Position numbers and translations under genes: made by a program | The notes under the pieces: model-generated | Told to the model about the DNA's origin: nothing | The model's input: the letters and a program-made list of their open reading frames with translations, nothing else | Databases searched by the model: none | Shown here: positions 45,099 to 54,423 of the stretch, piece after piece | Numbering within the stretch: position 1 is the first letter of the stretch | Layout of the letters: every line of letters begins with the position of its first letter | Assembly: GCA_016711265.1 (NCBI GenBank) | Contig: JADJTI010000004.1 | Coordinates: forward strand, 248,001-312,000 | Source of the DNA: Austwickia sp. | GTDB taxonomy: Bacteria > Actinomycetota > Actinomycetes > Actinomycetales > Dermatophilaceae | Reading direction: 5' to 3' | DNA length: 64,000 nucleotides

Positions 45099-46016
45099 AT
45101 GAACGTGGCCACCCCACCCCCTGCCCCTGATCGCGCGAACTCCCCGCCTTCCGTGCCGACAACGGCGGTCAGCCGCTCGGACCTGCGCGCCGACGTCGGG
45201 GTGATCGGCGGCTCGGGCTTCTACTCCTTCCTGGACGACGTGCAGCCGGTCGCCGTCGTCACGCCGTTCGGCCAGCCCAGCGACCAGGTGATGGTGGGAG
45301 CGCTCGGCAACCATCGGGTCGCGTTCCTGGCCCGCCACGGTCAGGGTCATCGGGTGGCACCGCACCGGATCAACTACCGCGCCAACCTCTGGGCGCTGCG
45401 GGCCCTCGGGGTCCGCCAGGTGCTGGCCCCGTGTGCCGTGGGATCCCTGGACCCGCGGTACGGGCCGGGCACCGTGGTGATTCCCGATCAGATCATCGAC
45501 CGCACGTGGGGCCGGGCCCACACCCTGTACGACGCCGACGGCACCCCCGGTGCGGACGCCGTGGTGCACGTGTCCTTCGCCGACCCGTACTGCCCCAGCG
45601 GACGTGCCGTGGCGATCGCCGCGGCGCGGGCCGCGGACCTCCCGATGGTCGAGACCGGCACGCTCGTGGTGATCAACGGCCCGCGGTTCTCCACCCGCGC
45701 CGAAGCGGCGGCCAACCGGGCGGCGGGCGGCACGGTCGTCGGGATGACGGGCATGCCCGAAGCCGTCATCGCTCGCGAGCTCGCGCTGTGCTTCACGGCC
45801 CTGGCGGTGGTCACCGACCTCGACGCCGGGGTCGGACCCGATGATGCGGTGACCCACGCCGGAGTGCTGCAGATGTTCGCGGCGAACATGCCGTCGTTCA
45901 AGGAGTTGGTGCACGCCAGCGCGGCGGGATTGCCCGAGGATCCGGGCGATGAGGCGGCAACCTGCCGATGCCGCCGGGCATTGGACGGCATCGCGCTGCC
46001 GTTCGACCTGCCGTGA
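45099..46016 (+). CDS. mtnP: S-methyl-5'-thioadenosine phosphorylase
   Basis: 305 residues. Cleaves MTA to adenine and 5-methylthioribose-1-phosphate in methionine salvage. VGVIGGSGFYSFLDD, FLARHGQGHRVAPHRINYRA and APCAVGSLDPRYGPGTVVIP are the PNP/MTAP signature blocks; VVGMTGMPEAVIARELAL covers the substrate-binding methionine region. The N-terminal 20 residues are low complexity, so a start a little downstream is possible. The stop overlaps the next GTG start. Confidence 0.9.
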   Translation: MNVATPPPAPDRANSPPSVPTTAVSRSDLRADVGVIGGSGFYSFLDDVQPVAVVTPFGQPSDQVMVGALGNHRVAFLARHGQGHRVAPHRINYRANLWALRALGVRQVLAPCAVGSLDPRYGPGTVVIPDQIIDRTWGRAHTLYDADGTPGADAVVHVSFADPYCPSGRAVAIAAARAADLPMVETGTLVVINGPRFSTRAEAAANRAAGGTVVGMTGMPEAVIARELALCFTALAVVTDLDAGVGPDDAVTHAGVLQMFAANMPSFKELVHASAAGLPEDPGDEAATCRCRRALDGIALPFDLP

Positions 46017-46708
46017 TCCGGGAGTGGGCCGGCGCGCTCGGCCGGGCAGGTGCCCGCGGCGCGGCGGAGACCCGGGCCCCCTCCCGGTCGGCCCTGCGAC
46101 GCCTGATGAGGCTGCGGCGGGTTGCGGCGGCCTCGCTGGTAGGGCTAGCCACCTGGCTGATCCTGGGAGCCGCCCTGCCCGCCCCACCCGCCGGGGTGGC
46201 GGTGCTGGAGGTTACCCGCGACCTGCCTGCCGGGGCGGTGCTTCGCGCGGAGGACGTCCGCCGGGCGATGCGCACACCCCCACGGGCCACCGGCGCCCTG
46301 TCCGAGCCGGCCCTGGCGGTGGGCCAGCGGCTGGCGGCCCCGATCGGCGCCGGTGAGACGCTCACCGCGACGCGACTCCTGGCCACCGGGCCGCTGACGC
46401 GCCTGGCGAGCACCGAACGAGCCGTCCACGTGCCGCTGTCCGACCCCGGCATCGCCAGGGTGTTGCAGTCCGGGGACCGGGTGGATCTGTTCCGGGTCGC
46501 CGACGGGGCCCGGGTGGCCGACGACCTGGTGGTGCTCGCGGTCGACGCCCCCGCCGACCCCGACCGGTGGGGGCCCGGCACCGCTGGCCAGGAGGCAGGC
46601 GGGGTGCTGGTCGCCGTACCGGCGCGGCTGACCGGGCCCGTGGTGCAGGCCGCCCAGGGCATCGGCCGCACCGGGGGCGTCCAGGTCGTCCTCCGGGTCC
46701 GCCGCTGA
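46013..46708 (+). CDS. SAF-domain protein (CpaB/RcpC-like), membrane-anchored
   Basis: 231 residues from GTG 46013, which overlaps the mtnP stop (GTGA). One membrane helix (AASLVGLATWLILGAALPAP, about residues 36-55) is followed by the SAF domain EVTRDLPAGAVLRAEDVRRA, GQRLAAPIGAGETLTATRLL, then the RcpC-like VHVPLSDPGIARVLQSGDRV. Related proteins act in Flp pilus assembly, but no pilus gene is nearby, so the role is open. Confidence 0.82.
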   Translation: MIREWAGALGRAGARGAAETRAPSRSALRRLMRLRRVAAASLVGLATWLILGAALPAPPAGVAVLEVTRDLPAGAVLRAEDVRRAMRTPPRATGALSEPALAVGQRLAAPIGAGETLTATRLLATGPLTRLASTERAVHVPLSDPGIARVLQSGDRVDLFRVADGARVADDLVVLAVDAPADPDRWGPGTAGQEAGGVLVAVPARLTGPVVQAAQGIGRTGGVQVVLRVRR

Positions 46709-46730
46709 CCGGCTGCTCCCCCGGCTGCAA

Positions 46731-46770
46731 GGCTGTCCGGCTGTCCGGCTGTCCGGCTGTCCGGCCGTCC
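46731..46770. repeat. Octanucleotide tandem repeat, five copies
   Basis: GGCTGTCC four times, then GGCCGTCC, in the gap between the SAF gene and mscL. A simple-sequence repeat of this length is prone to length change. Confidence 0.9.
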
Positions 46771-46839
46771 ATTAACTGTGCAACGCCGATCGCGGCGGTG
46801 AACACCGAACCGGGCGAAACACCGGGGTCCTCGTGGAAC

Positions 46840-46882
46840 CCGGTGAGCGACTGGGTTACCGTTCAACCGTTTTGCTCACCGG
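46840..46882 (+). promoter_or_regulatory. Inverted repeat upstream of mscL
   Basis: CCGGTGAGC (46840-46848) and GCTCACCGG (46874-46882) are perfect 9-bp arms 25 bp apart, with an inner GGTT/AACC pair. It ends 15 bp before the mscL ATG and could be a leader stem or an operator. AGGA at 46889-46892 is the ribosome binding site. Confidence 0.45.
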
Positions 46883-46897
46883 ACCGTTAGGACCGTC

Positions 46898-47296
46898 ATG
46901 CTCAAAGGCTTCAAAGACTTCATCATGCGCGGCAACGTCGTCGACCTTGCCGTCGCGGTCGTGATCGGCGCCGCGTTCCAGAAGGTGGTCGACACATTCG
47001 TCACCGCGATCGTCACGCCGTTCCTGAACGCCTTGCCGGGCGCGAAAGTCAGCGGCTGGGGCTTCGCCCTGCGCGGCGGGGAGTTGGAGAAGGCGACGTT
47101 CATCAACCTCGCCACCATCATCAACTCACTGATCGTCTTCCTGTTGACGGCGGCCGTCGTCTACTTCATTTTCGTCGTCCCGATGAACCGGATGGCCGAG
47201 CGCCGCAAGCGCGGCGAAGAGCCGGAGCCCGAGGCGCCGGCCGAGGACATTCTGTTGCTGCAGGAGATCCGCGACGAGCTGCGTGCCCGTCGCTGA
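46898..47296 (+). CDS. mscL: Large-conductance mechanosensitive channel
   Basis: 132 residues. MscL is the homopentameric emergency valve for hypo-osmotic shock. The N-terminal amphipathic helix LKGFKDFIMRGNVVDLAVAV leads into TM1 (VVIGAAFQKVVDTFVTAIVT), and TM2 is IINSLIVFLLTAAVVYFIFV. The C-terminal bundle is EDILLLQEIRDELRARR. Length is normal. Confidence 0.97.
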   Translation: MLKGFKDFIMRGNVVDLAVAVVIGAAFQKVVDTFVTAIVTPFLNALPGAKVSGWGFALRGGELEKATFINLATIINSLIVFLLTAAVVYFIFVVPMNRMAERRKRGEEPEPEAPAEDILLLQEIRDELRARR

Positions 47297-47309
47297 CTCC
47301 CGGTCCATT

Positions 47310-47341
47310 GCCTGGCTGACCCCTCACGGGGTCAGCCAGGC
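47310..47341 (+). terminator. Terminator hairpin after mscL
   Basis: Perfect 14-bp stem (47310-47323 and 47328-47341) with a 4-nt loop TCAC, 14 bp after the mscL stop. It is also placed to stop the minus-strand helicase operon. Confidence 0.8.
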
Positions 47342-47357
47342 ACACACCACGGCCGCC

Positions 47358-47555
47358 TCACTCCCAGTGGGGCGGCCGTTGCGCACGCAGCCACTCCTCA
47401 CCGTCGTCCCCCTGATCTGCCCGGGCCCGGTCCTGCTCGGGCAGCTCACCCCTGCTGTCCTGGTATTGCTCCGGTTCGGTGAGTCCCGGCTGCCACCGGA
47501 CCCGGCGAGGCCCCACCCGGCGTACCGGTGGCCGTGGTTCGTCGGCGTCGCTCAT
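47358..47555 (-). CDS. Small conserved hypothetical protein downstream of the helicase-like gene
   Basis: 65 residues from ATG 47555, overlapping the upstream stop by ATGA. Arg/Pro-rich first half (RPPVRRVGPRRVRWQPGLTE), acidic middle and an end EEWLRAQRPPHWE. The RPPHW ending is one I recognise from small actinobacterial proteins next to this helicase-like family. Function unknown. Confidence 0.6.
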   Translation of the reverse strand: MSDADEPRPPVRRVGPRRVRWQPGLTEPEQYQDSRGELPEQDRARADQGDDGEEWLRAQRPPHWE

Positions 47556-50500
47556 TCGCGCCCCGACCAACTGGTCCGGGTCTGCACCGCGCGCACCGCC
47601 TCGGTGATCCGCGCCACGTCATGCGAGGGATCGGTGAACACGTCGGTGCTCCACACCCGCACGTGTTCCCACCCCGCCCGCGCCAACTGCTGCGGCCACA
47701 GCCGGTCACGGTCACGCACGGTGGACAACTCCCGCGCCCGGGGACCGTCAGAATCGATGGCGACGACCATGACAGCGCTGCGGCGCGGGTCCTCCACCGC
47801 GATCTCGATGGGATGCGCGCCCCCGCCGTACGACGGGTGCACCGTCAGCCCCTCTTCGGCGAGCCGAGCGGCCAGCTCCGTCATCACGGCGTCCCGCTCC
47901 GGGACCGCCTCGCCGCCGTCGTCGACCTGCTCGTGGGCCTGCTCGTGGGCCTGCTCGGGGGCCTGGGTTCCGATCGGGTCGGCGGCCGCCACGAACTCCC
48001 GCACCGCCGCGGCGGCGGGGCTGTCCCACCGGGACGGCGCCTGCTCCCGGTACTCCGAGGGCAGCATCAACGTCAGGCCGTTACGGGCCGAGGTCAGCGC
48101 CACCGTCAGCGCGGCCGTCGACGGCATCGCGTCCTGGGCGCCCCGGTCGGGTCCCGTGGGGCCGAGGACGACCAGCACTCGGTCGCGGGTGATGCCCTGG
48201 AACCCCCACGGGTCGCGGATCGTGAACGACATGGCCTCGCCGGGTTCGGCCGACTCCAGCCCCTCGAAGACGGCCACCGACAACCCCTCCGGCTCCATCG
48301 CCAGGGAGTCCCGCAGCGCCAGCCGCAGCCGTTCGGCAGCGGCCCGGTCCACGGCGACCACCCCGAACGACTCGCCCGGTCGGCGTACCGGCTGGTGACG
48401 GATGAACTGCAGCACCTGCTCCAGGAAGTCCTCGACGGGGGCGTCCAGGATCTCTACCGGGGTCCGCTGGCTGCGCCCAGGCACGGTGATCATCGCGCCG
48501 TCGTACCAGCGCCGGTTCGCGAACGCCACCAACCGCTCGTCCACACACCGGTGGTGCCACCGTAGCGTCGCGCTCGGTACGACCCGATCCAAGGCCCCCA
48601 TCAGCGACAACGGGGCCTCCCCCGACCGCCGTCGGCGGGGGCTCTGCGGTGGGGTGTCGGTGACCACCGAGAACGGAGCCGGCCCCAACCGGCGGGTGTC
48701 CCCGAACGCCGCCACCGCCTGCCCGCGCACCAGCGCCCCCAACGTCTCCGGGACCTCCAGCCGCCCGGCGTCGATCACGATGGCCAGGTCGAAACAGCGG
48801 GTGGGGGGGACCGAGGCAGCCACCACGAACGGACTCATCAGCCACACCGGACGCGCGGCCAACGCCACGTCCGGGGCGGTGGTCAGGACTTCGTGGGTGG
48901 AGGCGACCCGGCGACCGCCGCGGCCCATCCGGCGCAGGAACGCCAGCTGCTTGGGGTGCGCGGCCACGGCAGCGCGACGGCGGCTGTGCAGCGCCGCCAC
49001 CACCTGGTCGGCGCCGCTGCGCACATGCGCCTCGTCCGCCGCGACGTACTCGGCCATCACGGCCCGCAACGCCCGACCGTCGTGGCGGCCGTAGGTTTCC
49101 TCACGGTGAGCCAGCTCCTGGAGCACCGACGCCCACCAGATCAGTTCGACCTCGGCCGCGCACTCCTGCGGCGGGACACCCCGCGCAGCGAACTCGTCCA
49201 CCACGTGCCCCAGCCCCCGCGCGTACAGGTCGTCGAGCACGGGCAGCACCGCGGGCAGGACACCCACTCGCTCCACCCGAGCCGCCAGCCGGGCCAGCTG
49301 GTGGCGCAGGTCCTCCCACGAGGTCTCCAGGAACGGACCGGGGGTGTCCGTCGGCGCCAGGACCTTGGCCAGCCAGCTCAAGTCCCGCTCCAGCCGCACC
49401 CAGGTCTCGCAGACGACCTCGTAGGCCTGCGGTACGGCGGGCACCGCGCCCACGCCGGCCCGGGCAATCCAGTCCTCCCGCAGCACCTGCACCGCCTCCA
49501 GGCCGCCGTGCAGGTCCTCCACGTGGACGCCGTCGCGCACCAACGCCCGCGCCTCACGCGTGAGCGCTCGCCGGGCCCACCAGCCGATCCCTCGGTTCCG
49601 GGCCTTGCGATAGGCCCGGTCGCCGGTCGCAAACAGCAGGTCCTCCAGCGGGCGCCTCAGGACGTCGTCCCGGAACCGTCGCCGGACCTGGCGCACCCGC
49701 TCCACCAGGGCCAGGTCCCGACCGTAGGCCGCGGTGTCCTGCGGCGGGGTCAGGCCGACCTCGGTCAGGGCTTCCTCCAGCGCGCGACGGTCGGTGTCCA
49801 ACCGCTCCCCGGACAGGCCCAATACCAGGTCACGAGCCCGGATCGCGTCCGGGTCGGTGGTGATCCTGGCCCCTGCCCAGGGGTCCGGGCGGGCGTGGGC
49901 ACCGTGTTCCCAGGCGCCCGCAGCGGCCAACTCGGCCATGGCAATCCCGAGCCGCTGGGCGGCCGCGCGATCCACGCGTTGGACGGTGTCACGGTCCAAC
50001 CGGACCCGTGAGGACGGCGGAACGGGCCGGGCCGCCAGCTCCGCCAGGGCGGTCTGTACGGCGAGCACGCTCACCCCCCAGGGCGCCTGGCTGCGGCTCA
50101 TGCCGTCCAGGTGGCCCCGGAGGATGGCGCGCTGAGCCCGCAGGTTGTCCCGCAGCGGCCCGAGGTCCCCTCGAGGTGTCGGCGCAGGGTTGTCCAGGGT
50201 CGCCAGAATCGCATCCACCACGCCCCGCCGGTGGTGCGCGCCCTCGCGGACGCGGACCAGCAGGTCACCGAGGCCGACGCCGTGCAACCGTGCGGCCAGG
50301 TCGTCGAGCTCGGTGGCATCCTGCGCGACGACCAGGACCGACTTGCCGTCGGCCGCGACCGCCGCCGCCGTGTTGGCCACCGTCTGGGTGACCCCGGTCC
50401 CCGGAGGTGCGTGCACGACCACACTTCGCCCCGCCCGCAACGCCTGGATGACGTCGAGCTGGCTGGCGTCCGCGTCGAGGATCAGCAGTTCCTCGGCCGG

Positions 50501-51355
50501 GTCCAGCTGATCGCCCACGGCCGGCAGCGGACCTCCGGGCCCCTCCGGCCCGGCGAGCTGGCGGATGGCCTCCGGGTCCCCGGCCAGACCGGCGATGACC
50601 GGATGATCGGCCAGGGCGTCGCCGTGCTCGGTGAGGTCGGCCACCAGCGCCAACTTGGCGTACGGGAACGTCGACACGATCCGGCGGTCCTCGATGCGGA
50701 ACCCGGCCAGGCCACGGGCCAACTGCTCCAGCTCATGGAACACCGGACTGGGGTCGAAACGACGGCTGACGTGGGCCAACGCGGCCACGGCGTCGGGGTC
50801 GAAGTCGATGCCGCGCTCCGAGCGCAGGTAGTGCACCAGCACCGGGTTGAGCTCCACCGCCGGGGCCAGGTCGAGCATGAAGTCCTCGAGCCGGCCGTCG
50901 GTGGGCCGCAGCGTCGCGGCCCGGACCAGCACGGGCGCGGCCGGGGGGCGGGGCGCGGACCGGATCCGCCAGGTCGCCAGGCCGATCCCGAGGAAGGAGG
51001 TGACCAGGCCCCGCTCGCGGGCCAGTTCGTTGGCCGTGTCCCGGATGGTCACCGCCCGGGCGCGGGCCTCCACGAAGGCGCTCGACTCCCGCACCAGGTC
51101 CGACAGCCGGGTCGGCCGCCCGGCCATCAGCATGGACAGCCCCCCGGGATGGGCCATGGTCAGATCCAAGGTCCCACTCGGCAGGTCGTCGTACCACAGC
51201 AGGGTGTTGGCGCCCCCGACCGCCGAGAGCCGATGCTGCCAGCCCCGTGCGGCCGACCGGACCCGCTCGGACCTGGTCATGCCGGACGGCGCCGCGGGGG
51301 CGCCACGATCGCCCAGGTCACCGATCCGGTCGGCGGGCTGCGGCATATTGGTCAC
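47552..51355 (-). CDS. DUF4011-type superfamily-1 helicase-like protein with degenerate ATPase motifs
   Basis: 1267 residues. The N-terminal region (about 30-270) matches DUF4011-like helicases (RLSAVGGANTLLWYDDLPSG, FPYAKLALVADLTEHGDALA). The Walker A position reads APPGTGVTQT (316-325), with Val322 where Lys is required; the Walker B position reads FDLAIVIDAG (about 853-862) instead of a DE pair; motif VI reads ALTSARNGLTL instead of TRAR. The C-terminal 100 residues resemble the PD-(D/E)XK domain of this group (EIAVEDPRRSAVMVVAIDSD, VRDRDRLWPQQLARAGWEHV, RVWSTD). ATP hydrolysis is therefore doubtful, and the protein may have kept a structural or DNA-binding role. Confidence 0.78.
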   Translation of the reverse strand: MTNMPQPADRIGDLGDRGAPAAPSGMTRSERVRSAARGWQHRLSAVGGANTLLWYDDLPSGTLDLTMAHPGGLSMLMAGRPTRLSDLVRESSAFVEARARAVTIRDTANELARERGLVTSFLGIGLATWRIRSAPRPPAAPVLVRAATLRPTDGRLEDFMLDLAPAVELNPVLVHYLRSERGIDFDPDAVAALAHVSRRFDPSPVFHELEQLARGLAGFRIEDRRIVSTFPYAKLALVADLTEHGDALADHPVIAGLAGDPEAIRQLAGPEGPGGPLPAVGDQLDPAEELLILDADASQLDVIQALRAGRSVVVHAPPGTGVTQTVANTAAAVAADGKSVLVVAQDATELDDLAARLHGVGLGDLLVRVREGAHHRRGVVDAILATLDNPAPTPRGDLGPLRDNLRAQRAILRGHLDGMSRSQAPWGVSVLAVQTALAELAARPVPPSSRVRLDRDTVQRVDRAAAQRLGIAMAELAAAGAWEHGAHARPDPWAGARITTDPDAIRARDLVLGLSGERLDTDRRALEEALTEVGLTPPQDTAAYGRDLALVERVRQVRRRFRDDVLRRPLEDLLFATGDRAYRKARNRGIGWWARRALTREARALVRDGVHVEDLHGGLEAVQVLREDWIARAGVGAVPAVPQAYEVVCETWVRLERDLSWLAKVLAPTDTPGPFLETSWEDLRHQLARLAARVERVGVLPAVLPVLDDLYARGLGHVVDEFAARGVPPQECAAEVELIWWASVLQELAHREETYGRHDGRALRAVMAEYVAADEAHVRSGADQVVAALHSRRRAAVAAHPKQLAFLRRMGRGGRRVASTHEVLTTAPDVALAARPVWLMSPFVVAASVPPTRCFDLAIVIDAGRLEVPETLGALVRGQAVAAFGDTRRLGPAPFSVVTDTPPQSPRRRRSGEAPLSLMGALDRVVPSATLRWHHRCVDERLVAFANRRWYDGAMITVPGRSQRTPVEILDAPVEDFLEQVLQFIRHQPVRRPGESFGVVAVDRAAAERLRLALRDSLAMEPEGLSVAVFEGLESAEPGEAMSFTIRDPWGFQGITRDRVLVVLGPTGPDRGAQDAMPSTAALTVALTSARNGLTLMLPSEYREQAPSRWDSPAAAAVREFVAAADPIGTQAPEQAHEQAHEQVDDGGEAVPERDAVMTELAARLAEEGLTVHPSYGGGAHPIEIAVEDPRRSAVMVVAIDSDGPRARELSTVRDRDRLWPQQLARAGWEHVRVWSTDVFTDPSHDVARITEAVRAVQTRTSWSGRE

Positions 51356-51364
51356 TCGACCAGG

Positions 51365-52570
51365 TTATCCGTTCGGCTCGCGGTGCCGCGTGGCCCGCGG
51401 GAGGACGATGACCGCCGCGAGCCCGGTGGCCACCAGCGCCCCCAGGACCGACAACCAGGGGTATCCCCAGGTGCCCACGACAATCCCCGACAGCCCGCCA
51501 CCGAGCGCCCCGCACAGACCCATGATGAGGTCGGCGGCCCCTTGGACGCCGGGTCGTTCGGCCGGGGGTACCGCGCTGGTCAGCATGATCGACCCGGAGA
51601 CCAGGGTGGCCGACCAGCCCAGCCCGAGCAGGAACAGACCCGCGGTGAGCCCGGCCGACCAGCCCGTCGGCGCCTGGGCGGTGACCAGGCAGGAGAGCAA
51701 CAGGACCGCGGCCCCCGCCAGGGCGGTACGGCGTCCGCCAACCGCGTCGTTGAGGCGGCCGACCAGCGGCGAGAAGGCGTACATGCCGAGCACGTGCACC
51801 GAGATCACCAGCCCGACGAGGGTCAACGAGGCGCCACCGTGACTCATGTGCAGCGGCGTCATCACCATCACCGAGACCATCACGGTGTGACCCAGCGCCA
51901 CCACGGCCACCCCGGTTCGTGCCCCGGGACGGGTCGCCAGCACGCTCAGGGCCTGGTTCAATCCCCCGTACGGCGCCCGGGTGGCGCCGCCCGCATCGCG
52001 AACCAGGTCCTTGGCCAGAATCAACGGGTCGGGGCGCAGCCGCAGCGCGAGCCAGAGCACCCCCAGGGCGAACGCCGCCAGGCTGATCAGCCAGATGCCC
52101 ACCAGCGGCGGGAGGCCGACCGCCTCGGCCAGCGGGCCGGCCGGACCCACCAGGTTGGGGGCCAGGACAGCGCCCACGGTGGTCGCCCACACGACCCACG
52201 ACAGGTCGCGCCCGCGGCGGGCCGGCTCGGCGAGGTCCACCGCGGCGTACCGGGCTTGGCTGTTCGCGGTGGTGGCAGCGCCGAACAGCACGGCCCCCAC
52301 CAGCAGCAGCGCGAACGAGGATGTCACGGTGGCGGCGATCACCAGCGCCCCGCCGAGACCGGCAACCGCATAGCCCGTCATCAGGCCGACCCTGCGCCCC
52401 CGGGCGGCCATCAGGCGGGCCCCGGGGACAGCCAGCACGGCGCCGCCGAGGATCTGGGCGGTGTTGGCCAGTCCGGCCAGATCAGCGGACCCGAGGATGT
52501 CCTCGGCCAGCAGGCTGGCCACGGTGATCCCGCCGCTGAGGCCGATCGCGCCCAGCACCTGCGAGGTCAT
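51365..52570 (-). CDS. MFS transporter
   Basis: 401 residues, 12 predicted helices. The loop 2-3 signature is present as GARLMAARGRRVGLMTGYAV and the loop 8-9 region as SPLVGRLNDAVGGRRTAL. Substrate unknown; a drug or sugar efflux type is possible. The frame is open upstream to the preceding gene and the translated upstream residues look helical, so the start may lie a little before ATG 52570. Confidence 0.88.
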   Translation of the reverse strand: MTSQVLGAIGLSGGITVASLLAEDILGSADLAGLANTAQILGGAVLAVPGARLMAARGRRVGLMTGYAVAGLGGALVIAATVTSSFALLLVGAVLFGAATTANSQARYAAVDLAEPARRGRDLSWVVWATTVGAVLAPNLVGPAGPLAEAVGLPPLVGIWLISLAAFALGVLWLALRLRPDPLILAKDLVRDAGGATRAPYGGLNQALSVLATRPGARTGVAVVALGHTVMVSVMVMTPLHMSHGGASLTLVGLVISVHVLGMYAFSPLVGRLNDAVGGRRTALAGAAVLLLSCLVTAQAPTGWSAGLTAGLFLLGLGWSATLVSGSIMLTSAVPPAERPGVQGAADLIMGLCGALGGGLSGIVVGTWGYPWLSVLGALVATGLAAVIVLPRATRHREPNG

Positions 52571-52678
52571 CAGGGTGTGGACCGTGCGGGCTTGGATCCG
52601 CGCGAGGTCGGCGTGCGGGGCGAGGCGCGGCGAGGGAGCCGGCCGATCGGCGGCGGGAGGCGTGGGGGTCAGCGGAAC

Positions 52679-53980
52679 TCAGCTCCGCGCGGGTTGCTGC
52701 AGCCGGGACACGTCGTCCAGGGCGCGCCAGGCTCCGGCCCGGACCGCGTGCCGGTTCTCGTCGTCGTCCCAGGTGTCCACCCCGCGAGCGACCGCGAACT
52801 TCAGCAGCTCCCGGTCCAGGCCGGCGGGCAGCACCGGCCGGTTGGCCCGGGCCGCCTCCAACATGTGCGCCGATGCCCGGGAAGCCCACCGGGCCCCGAA
52901 GCGGCGCCCCACGTCGTACGGCTGGGCCAACTGCGAGGTCGAGTCCTCCTCGTTGTCCTTCCACTTCTGGCGCTGGGTGGACAGCTCAGCCAGCGTCAAA
53001 ATCTCCACCCCGATGTGCTCGGGGGTGCCTTCGCCAGGGTGTCCGGCCTGGGTTCCGGTCCCGGGCAGCGGCGGGCCGGCCGGCGCCGTGGCGCGGCGCA
53101 GGTGGGCCAGGGCCGCCGGACTCGGCCGGGGCGGACCCGGTTCGGCGGTGTCCGCCAGCGGGTGGCCGTTGGCGCCGTCTCCGCGGGGCGCGCCGGTCGC
53201 GCCGTTCGTGGGGGCGCTGGCATGGGCGGCGGGGGTCGGCGCCTGCGCCGGCGTCGGTACGCCGTCCGAGCCGGCCGCGGTGCTCACCGGCTGTGCCGAC
53301 GGCTGGGAGTGCTCGGCAGTCCCGGCAGACCCCTGGGGCAGCCCAGCGTGCTCCCCGGCCGGGATCACGCTCGCCACCGGCGGAGCCACCTCGACCACCG
53401 AGGCCGGAGTGGGTTCGGGGATGGCGTACCGCGGACGGACCCGCACGAATCGGCGTACCCATTCTTCGGAGAGCACGTAGCGGCGGTCGGCCTCGGTGAT
53501 CAGCGTGCGGGCCTGGTTGAACTGCGGCGCCCCCGCCTCGACGCCCCACAGGTGCACCTTGACGCCGTGGTCTTGGACCTCATCGACGCCACGTCGAAGG
53601 TCCTCGTCGCCGGCGATCAGGATGACGTCGGCGACCGCCCCATGGCGGGCCAACGTGGACAGGTCCCGCTGGATGAAGGAGTCGACGCCCTTCTGCTCGA
53701 TCCGGTGGCCGTGCCTGACCAGCACGCCCAGACGCACCTTCACGTCGGGCAGGTTGCCCAGGACGAGGTGCTCGGCGGCGGGCTTGCCGTCGTACCAGGC
53801 GTCGTACCAGTAGACCCGCAACACCGGCAGCCCCGTCTGCTCCGCGGCCTGGGTGATGATGTCGGCCAGCATCGGCCGGTAGTCGGCGATCACCGAATTG
53901 CGGATCCCGTCGGGCACGATCAGGGTGGCGGCGGCGCCCAACAGGTATCCGGCATCGACGAGGACGGCACAACGGTCCAC
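52679..53980 (-). CDS. NYN-domain (PIN-like) nuclease protein
   Basis: 433 residues from GTG 53980, which follows AGGAGGA. The NYN domain covers about residues 1-180: CAVLVDAGYLLGAAATLIVP (first Asp), KGVDSFIQRDLSTLARHGAV (central acidic residues) and VILIAGDEDLRRGVDEVQDH, then GVKVHLWGVEAG. A Pro/Ala/Gly linker (about 215-330) joins it to a C-terminal helical domain. NYN proteins cut RNA; the substrate is unknown. Divergent from the K+ channel gene. Confidence 0.87.
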   Translation of the reverse strand: MDRCAVLVDAGYLLGAAATLIVPDGIRNSVIADYRPMLADIITQAAEQTGLPVLRVYWYDAWYDGKPAAEHLVLGNLPDVKVRLGVLVRHGHRIEQKGVDSFIQRDLSTLARHGAVADVILIAGDEDLRRGVDEVQDHGVKVHLWGVEAGAPQFNQARTLITEADRRYVLSEEWVRRFVRVRPRYAIPEPTPASVVEVAPPVASVIPAGEHAGLPQGSAGTAEHSQPSAQPVSTAAGSDGVPTPAQAPTPAAHASAPTNGATGAPRGDGANGHPLADTAEPGPPRPSPAALAHLRRATAPAGPPLPGTGTQAGHPGEGTPEHIGVEILTLAELSTQRQKWKDNEEDSTSQLAQPYDVGRRFGARWASRASAHMLEAARANRPVLPAGLDRELLKFAVARGVDTWDDDENRHAVRAGAWRALDDVSRLQQPARS

Positions 53981-53983
53981 GAT

Positions 53984-53990
53984 TCCTCCT
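53984..53990 (-). promoter_or_regulatory. Ribosome binding site that fixes the NYN gene start
   Basis: AGGAGGA on the minus strand, followed by ATC and GTG (53980). It is the strongest Shine-Dalgarno in the neighbourhood and argues against the longer frame from 54094. Confidence 0.75.
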
Positions 53991-54423
53991 GCCAGATGCC
54001 GGCCCGGTGCTTGATCTCGGTAGCCTACGCGGTCCCCCCGAGGTCTCGTCACGGCCTCCGCAGCGGCCCGGTCCGAGTTCTTGACCATTTCCATACTATT
54101 TGCTGACCTGGTACATACTCGAGTCCCCGCCGGGTCCGCCGATCCAGTAGGCGTCAGCCTCTAGGACGACCACCTTCCCGGTGAAAGGAGCGGTTCCTCC
54201 CCAACCTCAAGGCTTGGCGGCCGTTCTCCCCGGCGCCGAGCCACCCGAGTCGCAGCGGTTGCTTCCCTCCCGACGACAACCGTTTCCGTCTCTCCGATCC
54301 TCCGTGCTCCCCAGCACTGCGGAGCGGACGGCGATTCATGACCCCGCTGTTCATCCCCGGAACGGCGGGGTCTCGCATGTCCGGGGGTCGATGATCGGCG
54401 CCCGGATGCCTACGGTGGATCGC
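53991..54423. other. Divergent intergenic region with hairpins, NYN gene / K+ channel gene
   Basis: About 430 bp without a gene. It contains a strong stem (54340-54352 with 54360-54372, 13 bp with one G-T pair, 7-nt loop) and a smaller GTGCT/AGCAC stem (about 54304-54317). The minus strand is purine-rich with several GGGGAG/GGAGG blocks. I compared it by eye with the c-di-AMP (ydaO) riboswitch, which often controls K+ channels, and did not find its conserved core. Promoters for both genes must lie here. Confidence 0.5.

Noticed and set aside
50111..54106. Long plus-strand frame opposite the helicase-like, MFS and NYN genes
   Set aside because: It is a composite antisense shadow of three clear minus-strand genes.
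53991..54423. c-di-AMP (ydaO) riboswitch before the K+ channel gene
   Set aside because: Purine-rich blocks looked promising but the conserved core and pseudoknot sequences were not found on either strand.
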